Part shown: positions 41,244-50,784 of the stretch, piece by piece
Layout of the letters: each line of letters opens with the position of its first letter
How positions within the stretch are numbered: the stretch's first letter is position 1
Assembly (NCBI GenBank): GCA_945874225.1
Contig: CAMCFT010000008.1
Location: forward strand, 62,001-126,000
Reading direction: 5' to 3'
Source of the DNA: Flavobacterium psychrophilum
GTDB lineage: Bacteria; Bacteroidota; Bacteroidia; Flavobacteriales; Flavobacteriaceae
DNA: 64,000 nt
Translations under genes and position numbers: made by a program
Notes under the pieces: generated by a model
Databases searched by the model: none
Seen by the model: only the letters and a program-made list of their open reading frames with translations
Told to the model about the DNA's origin: nothing

Positions 41244-43061
41244 CTATTTCGAATGATTTTCATTTCTGTTTCCAAACATTTCTGACAAACTAATGCATTG
41301 CCAAATATGAAAACTAGATTGTATCTCCCCTTGAAAATAGTATTCTAGTTCCTTTTGCAATTCCTCTATGTTAAACCAATTGGAAAAAGACGACTTCCCA
41401 ATATCCATAAAACATTCACTAACCCATTCCTTCAAATCATCCGCCAACCACTCTCTTTGTGGAGTTTGCAAGGCTCTTTTGGGTGCAAAAACCAAATCTG
41501 CTGCAAGGTAGTCTGAAGCAATTTCTCGCAACATAAACTTGGTTTGCCCGTTTCTAATTTTAAAATCCAAAGGCAGTGAAAAAGCCAATTCCACCAATCG
41601 ATAATCCAAAAATGGTTCTCGTAATTCAGTAGAATACATCATCGAGATTCGGTCATTGAACCTCAAGGCCCTAGGAATCTTGGTATAAAACAAATCTCTA
41701 TATTGTTTGTTCAAAACGGCATCCTCAAAAGGGGCTGGGTAAACCGGCTTTTCGGCTTTAGCCAAAAAAGAAGCGGAAAGCACATTCGCTTTATAGGGAG
41801 AATCGGGAACCCCCTGAATAGTCACATCATTTTCTTGAGTATAATAATCATATCCTGCCCATTGCTCGTCCATACCTTGTCCGTCCAGAAGCACCAACAC
41901 CTTGTCTTTTCGGGCTTGTTCAAAGATCTTGGCATAGGCCAGAGTAGGTATGCCTCCATAAGGCTCATCTTGCTGGAATACCATTTTTTCAGCCAAAGCA
42001 GGAACTTCATCCGCCTGCAAAAGTACTTTTGTTAACGGGTTATGTGTTTTGGCAATCATTTGTTCTACCCAGGGTAACTCATCATAATCTGGATCATTGG
42101 TGTAAAAAGTATAGGCCTTTATTGATGATTGTATGGGACGCTGAATAAACGGATTTGCTAAAGCAAAATCACTGATAAAAACGGATTTTTTTGATTCTAT
42201 AATGCGATTTTCATTGTTATTGCCCTTGTCTTGCAAATTGACCAAAGCCAATAAAACAGAACTATCCAATCCCCCACTGATATTAAAACCCACCGGAACA
42301 TCAGCCCTGAATCGTAATTTGATGCTGTCTTTCAGCAGCCCCACATACCGTTCTTTGGCCTGTTCAAAAGTCAAATTTATGGTTTGTTTAGCAACTTCTT
42401 TTTCAAAACAATACCACTTTTTCAGCATTAAATTATGATTTTCGTATTCTAAAAAATGCCCGCCGGGCAATTGTGCTATCCCTTCCCAAAAAGTTTCATA
42501 TGGCATTCCATAAGAACCATAAGCAAAATAAGAAGCCCAGACTTTTTCGTTGGGTATTTTCGAAATTCCGGCAGCGTGCAAACCTTTAATTTCGGAGGAA
42601 AAATAAAGGATTTGGTTTTTAATGCTATAATAAAAAGGCTTCACTCCAAATCGATCACGGGCAGCAAATAATTTTTTTTCTTGTTTATCCCAAATAGCAA
42701 AAGCAAACATGCCATTGAGTTTTTCCAAACACGATTTTCCATAAGTTATATATGCCGCCAACAAGACTTCGGTATCGGATTCGGTTTTAAAATCATATTG
42801 TTTTTGCAATTCGGCTTTAAGTTCAATGTAATTATAGATTTCTCCATTAAAAACGATTACATAACGCCCTGAATTGTCTTTAAATGGTTGATTGGATTTT
42901 GGAGACAAATCAATAATAGCCAAACGATTGTGTCCTAAAGCGGCAAATCCGGCATCAAGATATTTCCCTGTGGCATCGGGTCCACGATGGTGCTGACTTT
43001 TGAGCATCGCATCCAATTGAGCTCCCTCATAATCACCTATTATTCCTGCAATACCACACAT
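41244..43061 (-). CDS. Asparagine synthase-like glutamine amidotransferase
   Basis: 605 residues. N-terminal class II glutaminase with Cys2 nucleophile (MCGIAGIIG), RGPD, and FNGEIYNY; C-terminal ATP-pyrophosphatase with FNISGGLDSSVLLAL and LDGQGMDEQWAGYDYY. Length and motifs fit AsnB. In polysaccharide clusters such proteins often amidate the carboxyl group of sugar acids; next to neuBCA and methyltransferases that role is more likely than asparagine supply, but both remain possible. The -7-like TAGATTTG (43085-43092, minus) lies just upstream. Confidence 0.9.
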   Translation of the reverse strand: MCGIAGIIGDYEGAQLDAMLKSQHHRGPDATGKYLDAGFAALGHNRLAIIDLSPKSNQPFKDNSGRYVIVFNGEIYNYIELKAELQKQYDFKTESDTEVLLAAYITYGKSCLEKLNGMFAFAIWDKQEKKLFAARDRFGVKPFYYSIKNQILYFSSEIKGLHAAGISKIPNEKVWASYFAYGSYGMPYETFWEGIAQLPGGHFLEYENHNLMLKKWYCFEKEVAKQTINLTFEQAKERYVGLLKDSIKLRFRADVPVGFNISGGLDSSVLLALVNLQDKGNNNENRIIESKKSVFISDFALANPFIQRPIQSSIKAYTFYTNDPDYDELPWVEQMIAKTHNPLTKVLLQADEVPALAEKMVFQQDEPYGGIPTLAYAKIFEQARKDKVLVLLDGQGMDEQWAGYDYYTQENDVTIQGVPDSPYKANVLSASFLAKAEKPVYPAPFEDAVLNKQYRDLFYTKIPRALRFNDRISMMYSTELREPFLDYRLVELAFSLPLDFKIRNGQTKFMLREIASDYLAADLVFAPKRALQTPQREWLADDLKEWVSECFMDIGKSSFSNWFNIEELQKELEYYFQGEIQSSFHIWQCISLSEMFGNRNENHSK

Positions 43062-43089
43062 AAATTAATCAATTTGAATGAAAACAAAT

Positions 43090-43734
43090 CTATTTTTTAA
43101 CATCTCGGAGTCTATATCTAATAGCTGTAATAATCTTGTAATAAATAAAATTTATTTTTTGGTAAAAATTGGGATTAATAAAAATCATTTGAATACCTCC
43201 TACTAGAGTAAGAGAAGAAAAAGGGCCGTACGTCGGGTTCTTTTGATTTGAAATAAGTCTAACATACAAATGGTCTGAAAAAATACTTTTTACTAATTCC
43301 AGTTGTGGTTTTCTATCCCCTTCAATAACAATAATCCCTCTATCTGATATTATTTTTTTTACTTCTAACAAATTTTCATCTTTGCCATCAATAATTACCA
43401 GATCAAATTTTTTATTATTTGGAACTTCATTTAGTCCATTAAAAATTTGAATTGTATCAAAATGTTCTTTTAAGTATTTAGGTAAAACTTCCAAACAGAA
43501 TTCATTAGATTCTGTTCCAATATACTCTATCTGTTTATTAAATTCCTTGGAAAAATCTAAAATGCAAAATGAGATTGAACCAATCCCAAGTCCTAATTCC
43601 AAAACACTTTTTACATTATAATTTTTTATAATATCAATTATTTTTTTTAAAGCAAACTCTGAAGCAATATGCTTGTTGCCCTCTAACTTGGAAAAATATT
43701 TATAAGTTTCAATTGCAATGTTCTGATTACCCAT
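43090..43734 (-). CDS. Methyltransferase-like protein (class I SAM fold)
   Basis: 214 residues. VKSVLELGLGIGSISFCILDF is a SAM-binding motif I, with YIGTESNEFCLEVLP (motif II), FDLVIIDGKDENLLEVKKIISDRGIIVIEGDRKPQ (post motifs). The overall pattern resembles O-methyltransferase or 'class I SAM' proteins of glycan clusters. A C-terminal hydrophobic stretch (NFYQKINFIYYKIITAIRYR) might touch the membrane. Very AT-rich. Located between neuA and the AsnB-like gene with 8-28 base spacings, so co-transcribed. Confidence 0.75.
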   Translation of the reverse strand: MGNQNIAIETYKYFSKLEGNKHIASEFALKKIIDIIKNYNVKSVLELGLGIGSISFCILDFSKEFNKQIEYIGTESNEFCLEVLPKYLKEHFDTIQIFNGLNEVPNNKKFDLVIIDGKDENLLEVKKIISDRGIIVIEGDRKPQLELVKSIFSDHLYVRLISNQKNPTYGPFSSLTLVGGIQMIFINPNFYQKINFIYYKIITAIRYRLRDVKK

Positions 43735-43742
43735 TTAATTAA

Positions 43743-44435
43743 TTAGTTTTTTTTACAAAATTCTTCTGCTTTTTCCCAGTCTTCCAAGGTATCTATATTG
43801 ACATAAAATTGGGATTCGGACTCAATATAAGCTATACTTTTTCCATATAAGGAATTTTGGTTTAAAAGAACTTCTGTTTTGGTAATATAAATACTGCCAT
43901 CTCTGTGATAGGCAATGGGGAGTTTCTGCCTTTGGCTGATAATCTCATATTCGCCAGTGGCAATTTTCAAATTCCCTTCTGGATTGACTTCAAAAGTCCA
44001 ATGCGGATTGAATTCATGGGGTACTTTTTGAACCGAAACCAAGGAATCACAATCACTTTGTGTAAATTTTTCGATTGCCTTATCTAAAAATTCAACAGTT
44101 CTAAAAGGACTGGTTACTTGCAGCAAACAAACTGCATCAAAAAAAATAGCATGATTCTCATACCATTGTAAGGCGTGAATAATCACATCAATGGTTGGAG
44201 TAGTATCTTGAGCCAATGCCATTGGCCTGGTGAATGGTACTTTTAGCCCTAGACTTTTAGCCACAGTCAAAATGTGCGTATCCTCAGTCGAGACCATTAC
44301 TTCGGTCAAATACTTCGATTGCAGGGCAATTTCTGAAGTATAGGCGAGCAAGGGTTTCCCATTTAACAGTTTGATGTTTTTACCAGGAACTCCTTTGGAT
44401 CCTCCTCGGGCTGGGATTATGGCTAAAATTCGCAT
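43743..44435 (-). CDS. neuA: Acylneuraminate cytidylyltransferase (CMP-nonulosonate synthetase)
   Basis: 230 residues. The nucleotide motif IIPARGGSKGVPGKNIKLLNGKPLL at the start is diagnostic, with EVMVSTEDTHI, LLQVTSPFRT and HRDGSIYITK following. It activates a nonulosonic acid (sialic acid type) with CTP. It follows neuC by one base (44437), and neuB lies upstream, so the three make and activate the sugar in sequence. Whether the product is CMP-Neu5Ac or a legionaminic-type relative is not visible. Confidence 0.9.
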   Translation of the reverse strand: MRILAIIPARGGSKGVPGKNIKLLNGKPLLAYTSEIALQSKYLTEVMVSTEDTHILTVAKSLGLKVPFTRPMALAQDTTPTIDVIIHALQWYENHAIFFDAVCLLQVTSPFRTVEFLDKAIEKFTQSDCDSLVSVQKVPHEFNPHWTFEVNPEGNLKIATGEYEIISQRQKLPIAYHRDGSIYITKTEVLLNQNSLYGKSIAYIESESQFYVNIDTLEDWEKAEEFCKKN

Positions 44436-44436
44436 C

Positions 44437-45594
44437 TTAATACATAATGGTTTTATGAAACTGCAAAGGCAATTGAGCCAACAATTCGGCTATCTGTGTT
44501 CCCGCTTTTCCGTCTCCATAAATTGAGGAAGATCGAGATTTCCCTTTTTCCACAGCAGCAAGAATGGCGGCTTCTATTTTTTCTTGCGAATAAGGTACAT
44601 CAATACTGTTCCCTCCTCGATCTCTTCTGTTTTGACGGCTACCAATATTGACTACAGGAACGCCCAAAAAGGCACACTCTCGTATTCCCACGCTGGAATT
44701 TCCTATCAGACAATCGCTATGCTGCAACAATTGCAGGAAATCCATTCCCTCCATATTCTTAAAAAAATGAACATTGGGCAACAAATGCTGTTCTCTAAAA
44801 GCACGAATTCCAGTTGAAGTTCCATCCGCTCCGGCATCGACATTGGGCCAAAACCAAAGGGTCGGTTTGTCCAGAGTATAAATGGCTTCGAGTGTGGCTT
44901 CCACATGTTTTCTAGAATCCTGGTATTCTGTGGTAACCGGATGTTGCATCACGACTAGATAGCCATTAGACAAATCAGGCTTGGCTCCTACGCCTCCATA
45001 TTTTTCATAGGGATCAAACGGAAGTGTTTTGCTTTGCAATACGGCTGAAGCCAAATCAATGGAAGGACAACCCGTATTAAAAACCATTTCGGGGTCTTCT
45101 CCTAACCTGATTACTCTTTCTTTGGCAGTCTCCGAGGCTACAAAATGATAATCGGATAATTTCGTAATAGCGTGACGCACTTTCTCATCAATACTCCCTG
45201 TCACTTCTCCTCCTTGGATGTGCGCCAGGGGAATGTTCATATAAGAAGCGGCAATGGCGGTGGCCATGGTTTCAAATCGGTCGGCAACGGTCACCACTAT
45301 ATCCGGTTTGAGATTGTCAAAAACGGTCGATAATTCTAAGATACCTATTCCGGTAGTTTTAGCAGCGGCAGTCAGATTCTCCCCCTCCAATACATTAAAA
45401 ACCTTGGCCGCAATAATAAAACCGTCTTTTTCAATATAATTCACTGCTGAACCATAGCGATCCAACAAAGCCGAAGCGGCTACCACCAATTGCAATTCCA
45501 AATCTGGATGCGCTTGTATAGCAGACAACACGGTTTTCACCCGACTGTATGAAGGGCGTGCTGTGATGACTACGACTATTTTTCTTTTTGGCAT
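44437..45594 (-). CDS. neuC: UDP-N-acetylglucosamine 2-epimerase, hydrolysing type
   Basis: 385 residues. The start KRKIVVVITARPSYSRVKTVLSAIQ and the motifs VTVADRFETMATAIAASYMNIPLAHIQGGEVTGSIDEKVRHAITKLSDYHF are those of NeuC-type enzymes, which give free ManNAc and UDP. The C-terminal half has LIGNSSVGIRECAFLGVPVVNIGSRQNRRDRG. Distinct from the WecB-type enzyme at 49639, which makes UDP-ManNAc. The free ManNAc would feed NeuB. A 350-base repeat spacer separates it from neuB. Confidence 0.92.
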   Translation of the reverse strand: MPKRKIVVVITARPSYSRVKTVLSAIQAHPDLELQLVVAASALLDRYGSAVNYIEKDGFIIAAKVFNVLEGENLTAAAKTTGIGILELSTVFDNLKPDIVVTVADRFETMATAIAASYMNIPLAHIQGGEVTGSIDEKVRHAITKLSDYHFVASETAKERVIRLGEDPEMVFNTGCPSIDLASAVLQSKTLPFDPYEKYGGVGAKPDLSNGYLVVMQHPVTTEYQDSRKHVEATLEAIYTLDKPTLWFWPNVDAGADGTSTGIRAFREQHLLPNVHFFKNMEGMDFLQLLQHSDCLIGNSSVGIRECAFLGVPVVNIGSRQNRRDRGGNSIDVPYSQEKIEAAILAAVEKGKSRSSSIYGDGKAGTQIAELLAQLPLQFHKTIMY

Positions 45595-45659
45595 TTTTAC
45601 TTTATTATTCTTGGGTTAAAAGTAGGTAAAAAAGAGGAAAGTTGAAAAAATCATTATAA

Positions 45660-45930
45660 ATGTATCCTGCTCTATTATTATAGCATTTAATGGAACGCAG
45701 ATGAAACGGATTTACTTCGTAAAGGCGCGAATGAAAACAGATTTTTCTAATCACATTATATTGAATATATAAATAGCCTAACACCATTTATAATTTTTAA
45801 CCATATAAGACAAATAAGGTCATTTAAGTTGGATTATTTTGAATCATAAAGGGTATAATCAAAATTTCAAAATCCGTTTTTATTCGTGTCTTCGCTTTAA
45901 CGAATCCGTTTTATCCGTGTCCCAACAATT
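45660..45930. repeat. Dispersed repeats between neuB and neuC
   Basis: The 350-base spacer holds GGAACGCAGATGAAACGGAT, GAATGAAAACAGATTTTTC, ACCATATAAGACAAATAAGG with TCATTTAAG (shared with the arrays at 30.8 and 56 kb), and CGTGTCTTCGCTTTAACGAA followed by TCCGTTTTATCCGTGTCCC. No protein-coding frame is convincing. Confidence 0.65.
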
Positions 45931-45943
45931 TAGCTTAAAAATA

Positions 45944-46960
45944 CTATATCAAATCCCCCTCATTTAAAAAATCCCATTGTTTTAAATCTTTAACCAAAGC
46001 TTTCCCAATGACTTCTTGAAAATGGCGAGCATCAAGACCATAACCTCGTGGTTTTTTAGCTTCCAGATCATCAAATGTGAGGATATGATTTTTAGGTAAA
46101 TCTTTATTCACTGCCAATGATTTTTCGAAAATTTGTTTCAGGGAACCTAAATCGGTCGTGTCATTTTTATCAATAGGATGAGCAAGTGCTGTGGCTATAT
46201 TCCGAACAGCAAGAACCAGTTCCTTGGTTTCTTGCATAGTTAATGAAGATTTGGAGTCCGGGCCAAAAAGTTGTCGATCAAAGACCACGTGAAATTCCAG
46301 AATGCTCGCTCCCAAAGCTACTGCTGCAATGCCTGTTTCCATTTTTGCAGAATGATCTGAAAAACCTACAGGCACTTGATACCTTTCCTTTAATTCCTGA
46401 ATGACATTCAGCCCATACTGTTCAGGTGAGCTTGGATAAGCAGTGGTGCATTGCAGGATCGAAAAATCGACCTTCCTTTCTTTGAGGAACGCCACCGTTT
46501 GATCCAATTCGGTAAAAGAACTCATACCCGAGGACAACATCACAGGTTTCCCAGTTCGGGCAATTTTTTCCAAAATCAGGAAGTTGTTGACTTCACCGGA
46601 ACCAATTTTGTATTGCTCCACTCCCATTTCTTCTAACCAATCGACTGCCAAATTGCTGAAGGGCGAACAAATAAAATCGAGCCCTAAACTTTCGCAATGT
46701 TGCTTAATCCCTTTCCATTGGTCGAGGCTAAACCCCATTCGTTTCCAATAATCAAATCGGATCTTGTCTTCCAAGGAGAATTGAACCCGAAAAGGTTCAT
46801 GTTCGCTGCTTTCGGCTTCAGCAATATGCATTTGAAATTTAACAGCATCAACACCTGTAAGGGCCAAGGCATCAATATAAGAATACAAGATTCCCAGACT
46901 ACCCTCGTGTGCCTGACCAATTTCGGCAATAATGTAAGGAAATGATTTTTTTGATGGCAT
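45944..46960 (-). CDS. neuB: N-acetylneuraminate synthase family protein
   Basis: 338 residues from MPSKKSFPYIIAEIGQAHEG; the open frame to 47035 extends through the promoter. The TIM-barrel has VDAVKFQMHIAEAESSEH, EQYKIGSGEVNNFLILEKI, GKPVMLSSGMSSF and GFSDHSAKMETGIAAVALGA. A C-terminal antifreeze-like (SAF) domain follows (LAVNKDLPKNHILTFDDLEAKKPRGYG). It condenses ManNAc (or a relative) with phosphoenolpyruvate. The neighbouring NeuC suggests Neu5Ac; without Pse or Leg pathway genes the exact sugar is open. Confidence 0.9.
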   Translation of the reverse strand: MPSKKSFPYIIAEIGQAHEGSLGILYSYIDALALTGVDAVKFQMHIAEAESSEHEPFRVQFSLEDKIRFDYWKRMGFSLDQWKGIKQHCESLGLDFICSPFSNLAVDWLEEMGVEQYKIGSGEVNNFLILEKIARTGKPVMLSSGMSSFTELDQTVAFLKERKVDFSILQCTTAYPSSPEQYGLNVIQELKERYQVPVGFSDHSAKMETGIAAVALGASILEFHVVFDRQLFGPDSKSSLTMQETKELVLAVRNIATALAHPIDKNDTTDLGSLKQIFEKSLAVNKDLPKNHILTFDDLEAKKPRGYGLDARHFQEVIGKALVKDLKQWDFLNEGDLI

Positions 46961-46983
46961 AATTTTTATTGCTTGGTATAAAA

Positions 46984-47013
46984 CAAAAATACTTTTTTTT
47001 TGAGTTAATTCAA
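46984..47013 (-). promoter_or_regulatory. Promoter of neuB
   Basis: Minus-strand TTG (47011-47013; TTTG with 47014), 19 bases, TATTTTTG (46984-46991): an exact consensus match. It lies inside the 3' end of the upstream gene region, just past that gene's stop at 47026. The expected RNA start near 46977 supports the start codon at 46960. Confidence 0.65.
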
Positions 47014-47025
47014 ATTTTGTTATTC

Positions 47026-48339
47026 CTATGGCCAATTATAAGTAATGGGAGCAATTGGTTCATTAGTACTTTTACCTTCCTGCCATAAAAACCTTTCCAT
47101 AGCATATTGTGTAATTTCAATTGTGGCTTTTACAATACTTTCTTCAGAAATTTTTCCCATTACCACTTTTCTTTTTTTACAAAAATTAGAACGCCACATT
47201 ATGCTTTCTAAATTAGTTACAACACTTCTCAATTTATCTGAAATATCATTTTCAATATTTTGATACGATGAAATTCCTCCATACTCTTTTACAACATTAT
47301 CCATTACTGAATTTAGATATGTAATGGCGATAATTGGTAATCCTTGCGATATTGCTTCAATCAGCTTCCCTTTTAAAAGATCTTGATGGGTAATTGAGTC
47401 TATTACTAGCATACAATCAGCTTTGGCCGTTATTTCCAATACTTTATCTCTGTCTAGTTTTGTATAAATTATTGCATTTGGAATATTCTTATTTATCCAT
47501 TTTAATGAATAATCATCGTATTGAGAAAGTATAAAAATAAATTCAACTTTTTTCATTTCCTCCGATATTGAAAATTTCAACAATTCAATTCCAAAAGAAT
47601 CTGTAAAGGCACTTTTATAAAATGTTCCGGTATAGACAAATTTTAATTTTCCCTCAACAAGTCTTTCACTTTCATAAATTTTTTCTTGCTCCCGCATAGC
47701 ATGAGGAATAACAAAACACCTATTCAAATCCAAATTGTATTTATTAGCCATAAAAACAGCCAATCTTTGTGAAGGAAAGGTCCAGCACTGTGTTTTTTCT
47801 ACTGATTCTATCAATATTTTTTCATCATAAGATAATTCACTATTTAAATTATTCTGAAATGGATCATTTATGTTTACTATAAAAGGTATTCGTTTTTGAT
47901 TCCAGGCATAAAGAATTGGTAAAATAGAGAATATTGGTAAAATTCTTACCCAAAAAACAGTGTTACCTATATCATTATTAATGATTTTAAGGATATTTTT
48001 AGTATGTGTTTTGACCCACAGTATTTGATATAACGAACTTTCTTTTGGTAAATTAAAAATCTTTAAACATATTTTATTTAATATTCGATATAATAGCCCT
48101 ACCAAACTGTTTTTATGAAATTTAGACCATTTATAAAAGAATTTCAAATTTTTATTATCAATACTTATCAATTGGTTATTATCCTTTATTTCAATGCTTT
48201 TTACTGATGACAATAGAGCCCAATTATGATATCTCGTATTTAAAATATCAAACCAATTTTTATTGACAATACCTTCGCTAGATTTTATTTGAGGATAAAA
48301 ACAGTGAGTGCAAACAATAATTTTATTGACATTTTCCAT
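47026..48339 (-). CDS. Glycosyltransferase, GT4-like
   Basis: 437 residues. The N-terminal half is weakly conserved (KIIVCTHCFYPQIKSSEGIVNKNWFDIL). The C-terminal half shows a GT-B donor domain: KLKFVYTGTFYKSAFTDSFGIELL, then CMLVIDSITHQDLLKGKLIEAISQGLPIIAITY, where the E-x-G-P motif fits GT4. Very AT-rich compared with neuB and neuC, suggesting a different origin. Part of the minus-strand cluster, 38 bases after the next GT4. Confidence 0.78.
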   Translation of the reverse strand: MENVNKIIVCTHCFYPQIKSSEGIVNKNWFDILNTRYHNWALLSSVKSIEIKDNNQLISIDNKNLKFFYKWSKFHKNSLVGLLYRILNKICLKIFNLPKESSLYQILWVKTHTKNILKIINNDIGNTVFWVRILPIFSILPILYAWNQKRIPFIVNINDPFQNNLNSELSYDEKILIESVEKTQCWTFPSQRLAVFMANKYNLDLNRCFVIPHAMREQEKIYESERLVEGKLKFVYTGTFYKSAFTDSFGIELLKFSISEEMKKVEFIFILSQYDDYSLKWINKNIPNAIIYTKLDRDKVLEITAKADCMLVIDSITHQDLLKGKLIEAISQGLPIIAITYLNSVMDNVVKEYGGISSYQNIENDISDKLRSVVTNLESIMWRSNFCKKRKVVMGKISEESIVKATIEITQYAMERFLWQEGKSTNEPIAPITYNWP

Positions 48340-48377
48340 TTAAAAATTTGTTTAATTTAGGCTATTTTTCAGTCTCA

Positions 48378-49637
48378 TCATTCTTTAATTTTTTGCAAAT
48401 CATTGATTACTTTTTTCAAATTATTGGATGATAAATATTCCACTAAATCACTTCGATTTAAAAGCAAATTATTGGGATTTTTTTTCCATAATTGATATAG
48501 TATATCTATAATGGCAGCAATTTTTTCCACCTCATCTACTTCTGACCAATATGGATAGTCGTCACCCAACAATCTTCTGGTTTCGCTATTAAAAGGGGCC
48601 AATAACATTATTGCTTTATTAGCTTCAACACAATGTGGAAACTTGGCCGGCAAAAAGGGGCTAATTTCTGATTTTGATTCCAAAATAATATTAACCGAAA
48701 CATTTTGTTGCAAATGATAAACAATGTCAAAAGAAACATTTCCGTTATAGAAATAAATTTGCTCACAGTTTTTTTGATGCATTTCCAGCAATTCCATATG
48801 GTAAGAAGCCGATCCCAGTAAAAGTAATTGAGTTTTATTTTTGGCTTCAGGATTGTGGTTTAAAAACAATTTAAATCCTTCAATTAACCCTCTGGGAGAG
48901 CGTTGATCCATTAAATTTCCTGCATGTAACAAATTAAATTTTGAAATATCAAAATAATTGGGAAAAACATTAGTTTGTTCTGATTTTTGGAAACTATATT
49001 TTGCATTTTGATGTGGAATTACCACACCTGTCTTCAGAAAGTTGGGATAATAACTCACCATCCATTCTAATAATAATTGACTAGGAAAAGCACTGTAATT
49101 TGCTTTTTCAGAAACCTGAACAAAAAAAGCTTCTCTTGATTTATAACTCGATTCCACCCAATTATACGGTCGAGGATAATAATGAAACGGATAAGGGTCA
49201 TGCACATAAGCCATCCATTTATTATGTAATTCAGGGAGTTTTAGCAGCGCATGATGTGGTCTAAAACTTCCTCCTTTACTCAAAGTAATTACCAAATCCG
49301 GTCTGAAAATAAGTCTCTTTAAAGATTTTACAATGCTGTTAGAATCATTAAAAAAGGTAAAAGAAAACCCGAATAATTGCTCTAGAAATTGAGCCATTTC
49401 TATATTGAAATTTCTGCTTAAGACCCTTTGTAAACGGCTTAAAAAATATAAAGGACTGTTTTTTATTTCTGGGATAGCAAAACAGCTAACTCCTGACAAT
49501 TTTATTTCTATTTGTGTATAGTGATAAACTAATACATCGAAGCCCGCTTCACCTAGATTATTAATTAGTGCCACATTGGCTTTTGAGCCACTGCTATCCT
49601 CAATGTTTATGGAATCGACTACTACGAGTATTTTCAT
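48378..49637 (-). CDS. Glycosyltransferase, GT4-like
   Basis: 419 residues. GT-B features: MKILVVVDSINIEDSSGSKANVALINNLGEAGFDVLVYHY at the start; FNLLHAGNLMDQRSPRGLIEGFKLFL, a donor-half ILESKSEISPFLPAKFPHCVEANKAIMLLAP with a conserved acidic residue pair. The sugar specificity is unknown. It begins one base after the wecB stop region (49639), so translation is likely coupled. Confidence 0.8.
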   Translation of the reverse strand: MKILVVVDSINIEDSSGSKANVALINNLGEAGFDVLVYHYTQIEIKLSGVSCFAIPEIKNSPLYFLSRLQRVLSRNFNIEMAQFLEQLFGFSFTFFNDSNSIVKSLKRLIFRPDLVITLSKGGSFRPHHALLKLPELHNKWMAYVHDPYPFHYYPRPYNWVESSYKSREAFFVQVSEKANYSAFPSQLLLEWMVSYYPNFLKTGVVIPHQNAKYSFQKSEQTNVFPNYFDISKFNLLHAGNLMDQRSPRGLIEGFKLFLNHNPEAKNKTQLLLLGSASYHMELLEMHQKNCEQIYFYNGNVSFDIVYHLQQNVSVNIILESKSEISPFLPAKFPHCVEANKAIMLLAPFNSETRRLLGDDYPYWSEVDEVEKIAAIIDILYQLWKKNPNNLLLNRSDLVEYLSSNNLKKVINDLQKIKE

Positions 49638-49638
49638 T

Positions 49639-50757
49639 TTAGTGGTGATTTAATAAATAATCAACTATCTGTTGAGATGAATCCCCTTTACCGTAAGGAT
49701 TCGTTGAATCTCCAAAACCCTCAAAGTTATCCAAAACAGACTCAATTGTATTTATAATTTTAGTTGCATCTGTTCCTACCAAGTTCGAAAATCCTGCTGC
49801 TACACCTTCGGGTCTTTCTGAAACTGTGCGAGTTACAATAACAGGTTTTCCTAATGAAGGTGCTTCTTCCTGAATCCCTCCTGAATCGGTAACAATCAAA
49901 AATGATTGTTGCATCAACCAAACAAAGGCTGGATAGGAAACGGGTGCAATAAGATGAATATTTCTCTTTTTAGACAATAATTCATAAACAACATTCTTAA
50001 CATTGGGGTTCATATGAACAGGATACACAATTGTCACATCATCTCTTTCAGAAATTTTTAACAATGCTTGGCAAATGTTCTGAAAGCCATCTCCAAAGTT
50101 TTCTCGACGATGTCCTGTTACCAACACCATTTTTTTATGGGTTGGAATACTATTTTTTAATTGTTCAATTTCAGGATGAGAATAACTTTCTTCCATAATT
50201 TTATTGACTGTCCAAAACAGGGCATCTATAACTGTATTACCAGTTTCAATGATATTGCTTTGAGAAATTCCTTCATTCAACAAATTTTGAGTAGCCTGTG
50301 GAGTGGGTGTAAAATGAATGTCAGCAATTCTAGTTGTAATCTGGCGATTGATTTCTTCCGGAAATGGAGCTTGTTTGTTATACGTTCGCAATCCTGCCTC
50401 TACATGGCCTACTTTTATTCCCAAATGAAAAGCAGCTAAAGCTACCATAGAAGTAGTAGTAGTATCGCCATGAACCAAAACCAAATCGGGCTTTTCTATT
50501 TTTAAAACTTCGTCTATCTTAAAGAGAATTTTAGCACTTAAGCCGTTCAATGATTGATTGGCTTGCATCAAATCGAGATCATAATCCGGTACAATCTCAA
50601 AAAAATCTAATACTTGATCCAGCATCTCACGATGTTGTGCAGTTACACATACTTTAACCTCAAAACTACTTTTTTGTAGTTTGTGATATAATGGAGCCAT
50701 TTTTATAGCTTCGGGGCGTGTGCCAAAACAGAGTAGAATTTTTTTAGAATATACCAT
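49639..50757 (-). CDS. wecB: UDP-N-acetylglucosamine 2-epimerase, non-hydrolysing
   Basis: 372 residues. Begins KKILLCFGTRPEAIKMAPLYHKL and carries VHGDTTTTSMVALAAFHLGIKVGHVEAGLRT, PFPEEINRQITTRIADIHF, LVTGHRRENFGDGF and DSGGIQEEAPSLGKPVIVTRTVSERPEGV. It interconverts UDP-GlcNAc and UDP-ManNAc. The usual dehydrogenase partner (WecC) is not in the window, so UDP-ManNAc may be used directly or the partner is elsewhere. Distinct in motifs from the NeuC-type paralogue at 44437. Confidence 0.94.
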   Translation of the reverse strand: MVYSKKILLCFGTRPEAIKMAPLYHKLQKSSFEVKVCVTAQHREMLDQVLDFFEIVPDYDLDLMQANQSLNGLSAKILFKIDEVLKIEKPDLVLVHGDTTTTSMVALAAFHLGIKVGHVEAGLRTYNKQAPFPEEINRQITTRIADIHFTPTPQATQNLLNEGISQSNIIETGNTVIDALFWTVNKIMEESYSHPEIEQLKNSIPTHKKMVLVTGHRRENFGDGFQNICQALLKISERDDVTIVYPVHMNPNVKNVVYELLSKKRNIHLIAPVSYPAFVWLMQQSFLIVTDSGGIQEEAPSLGKPVIVTRTVSERPEGVAAGFSNLVGTDATKIINTIESVLDNFEGFGDSTNPYGKGDSSQQIVDYLLNHH

Positions 50758-50784
50758 TCGTATTATTAATAAAATAATTGCAAT

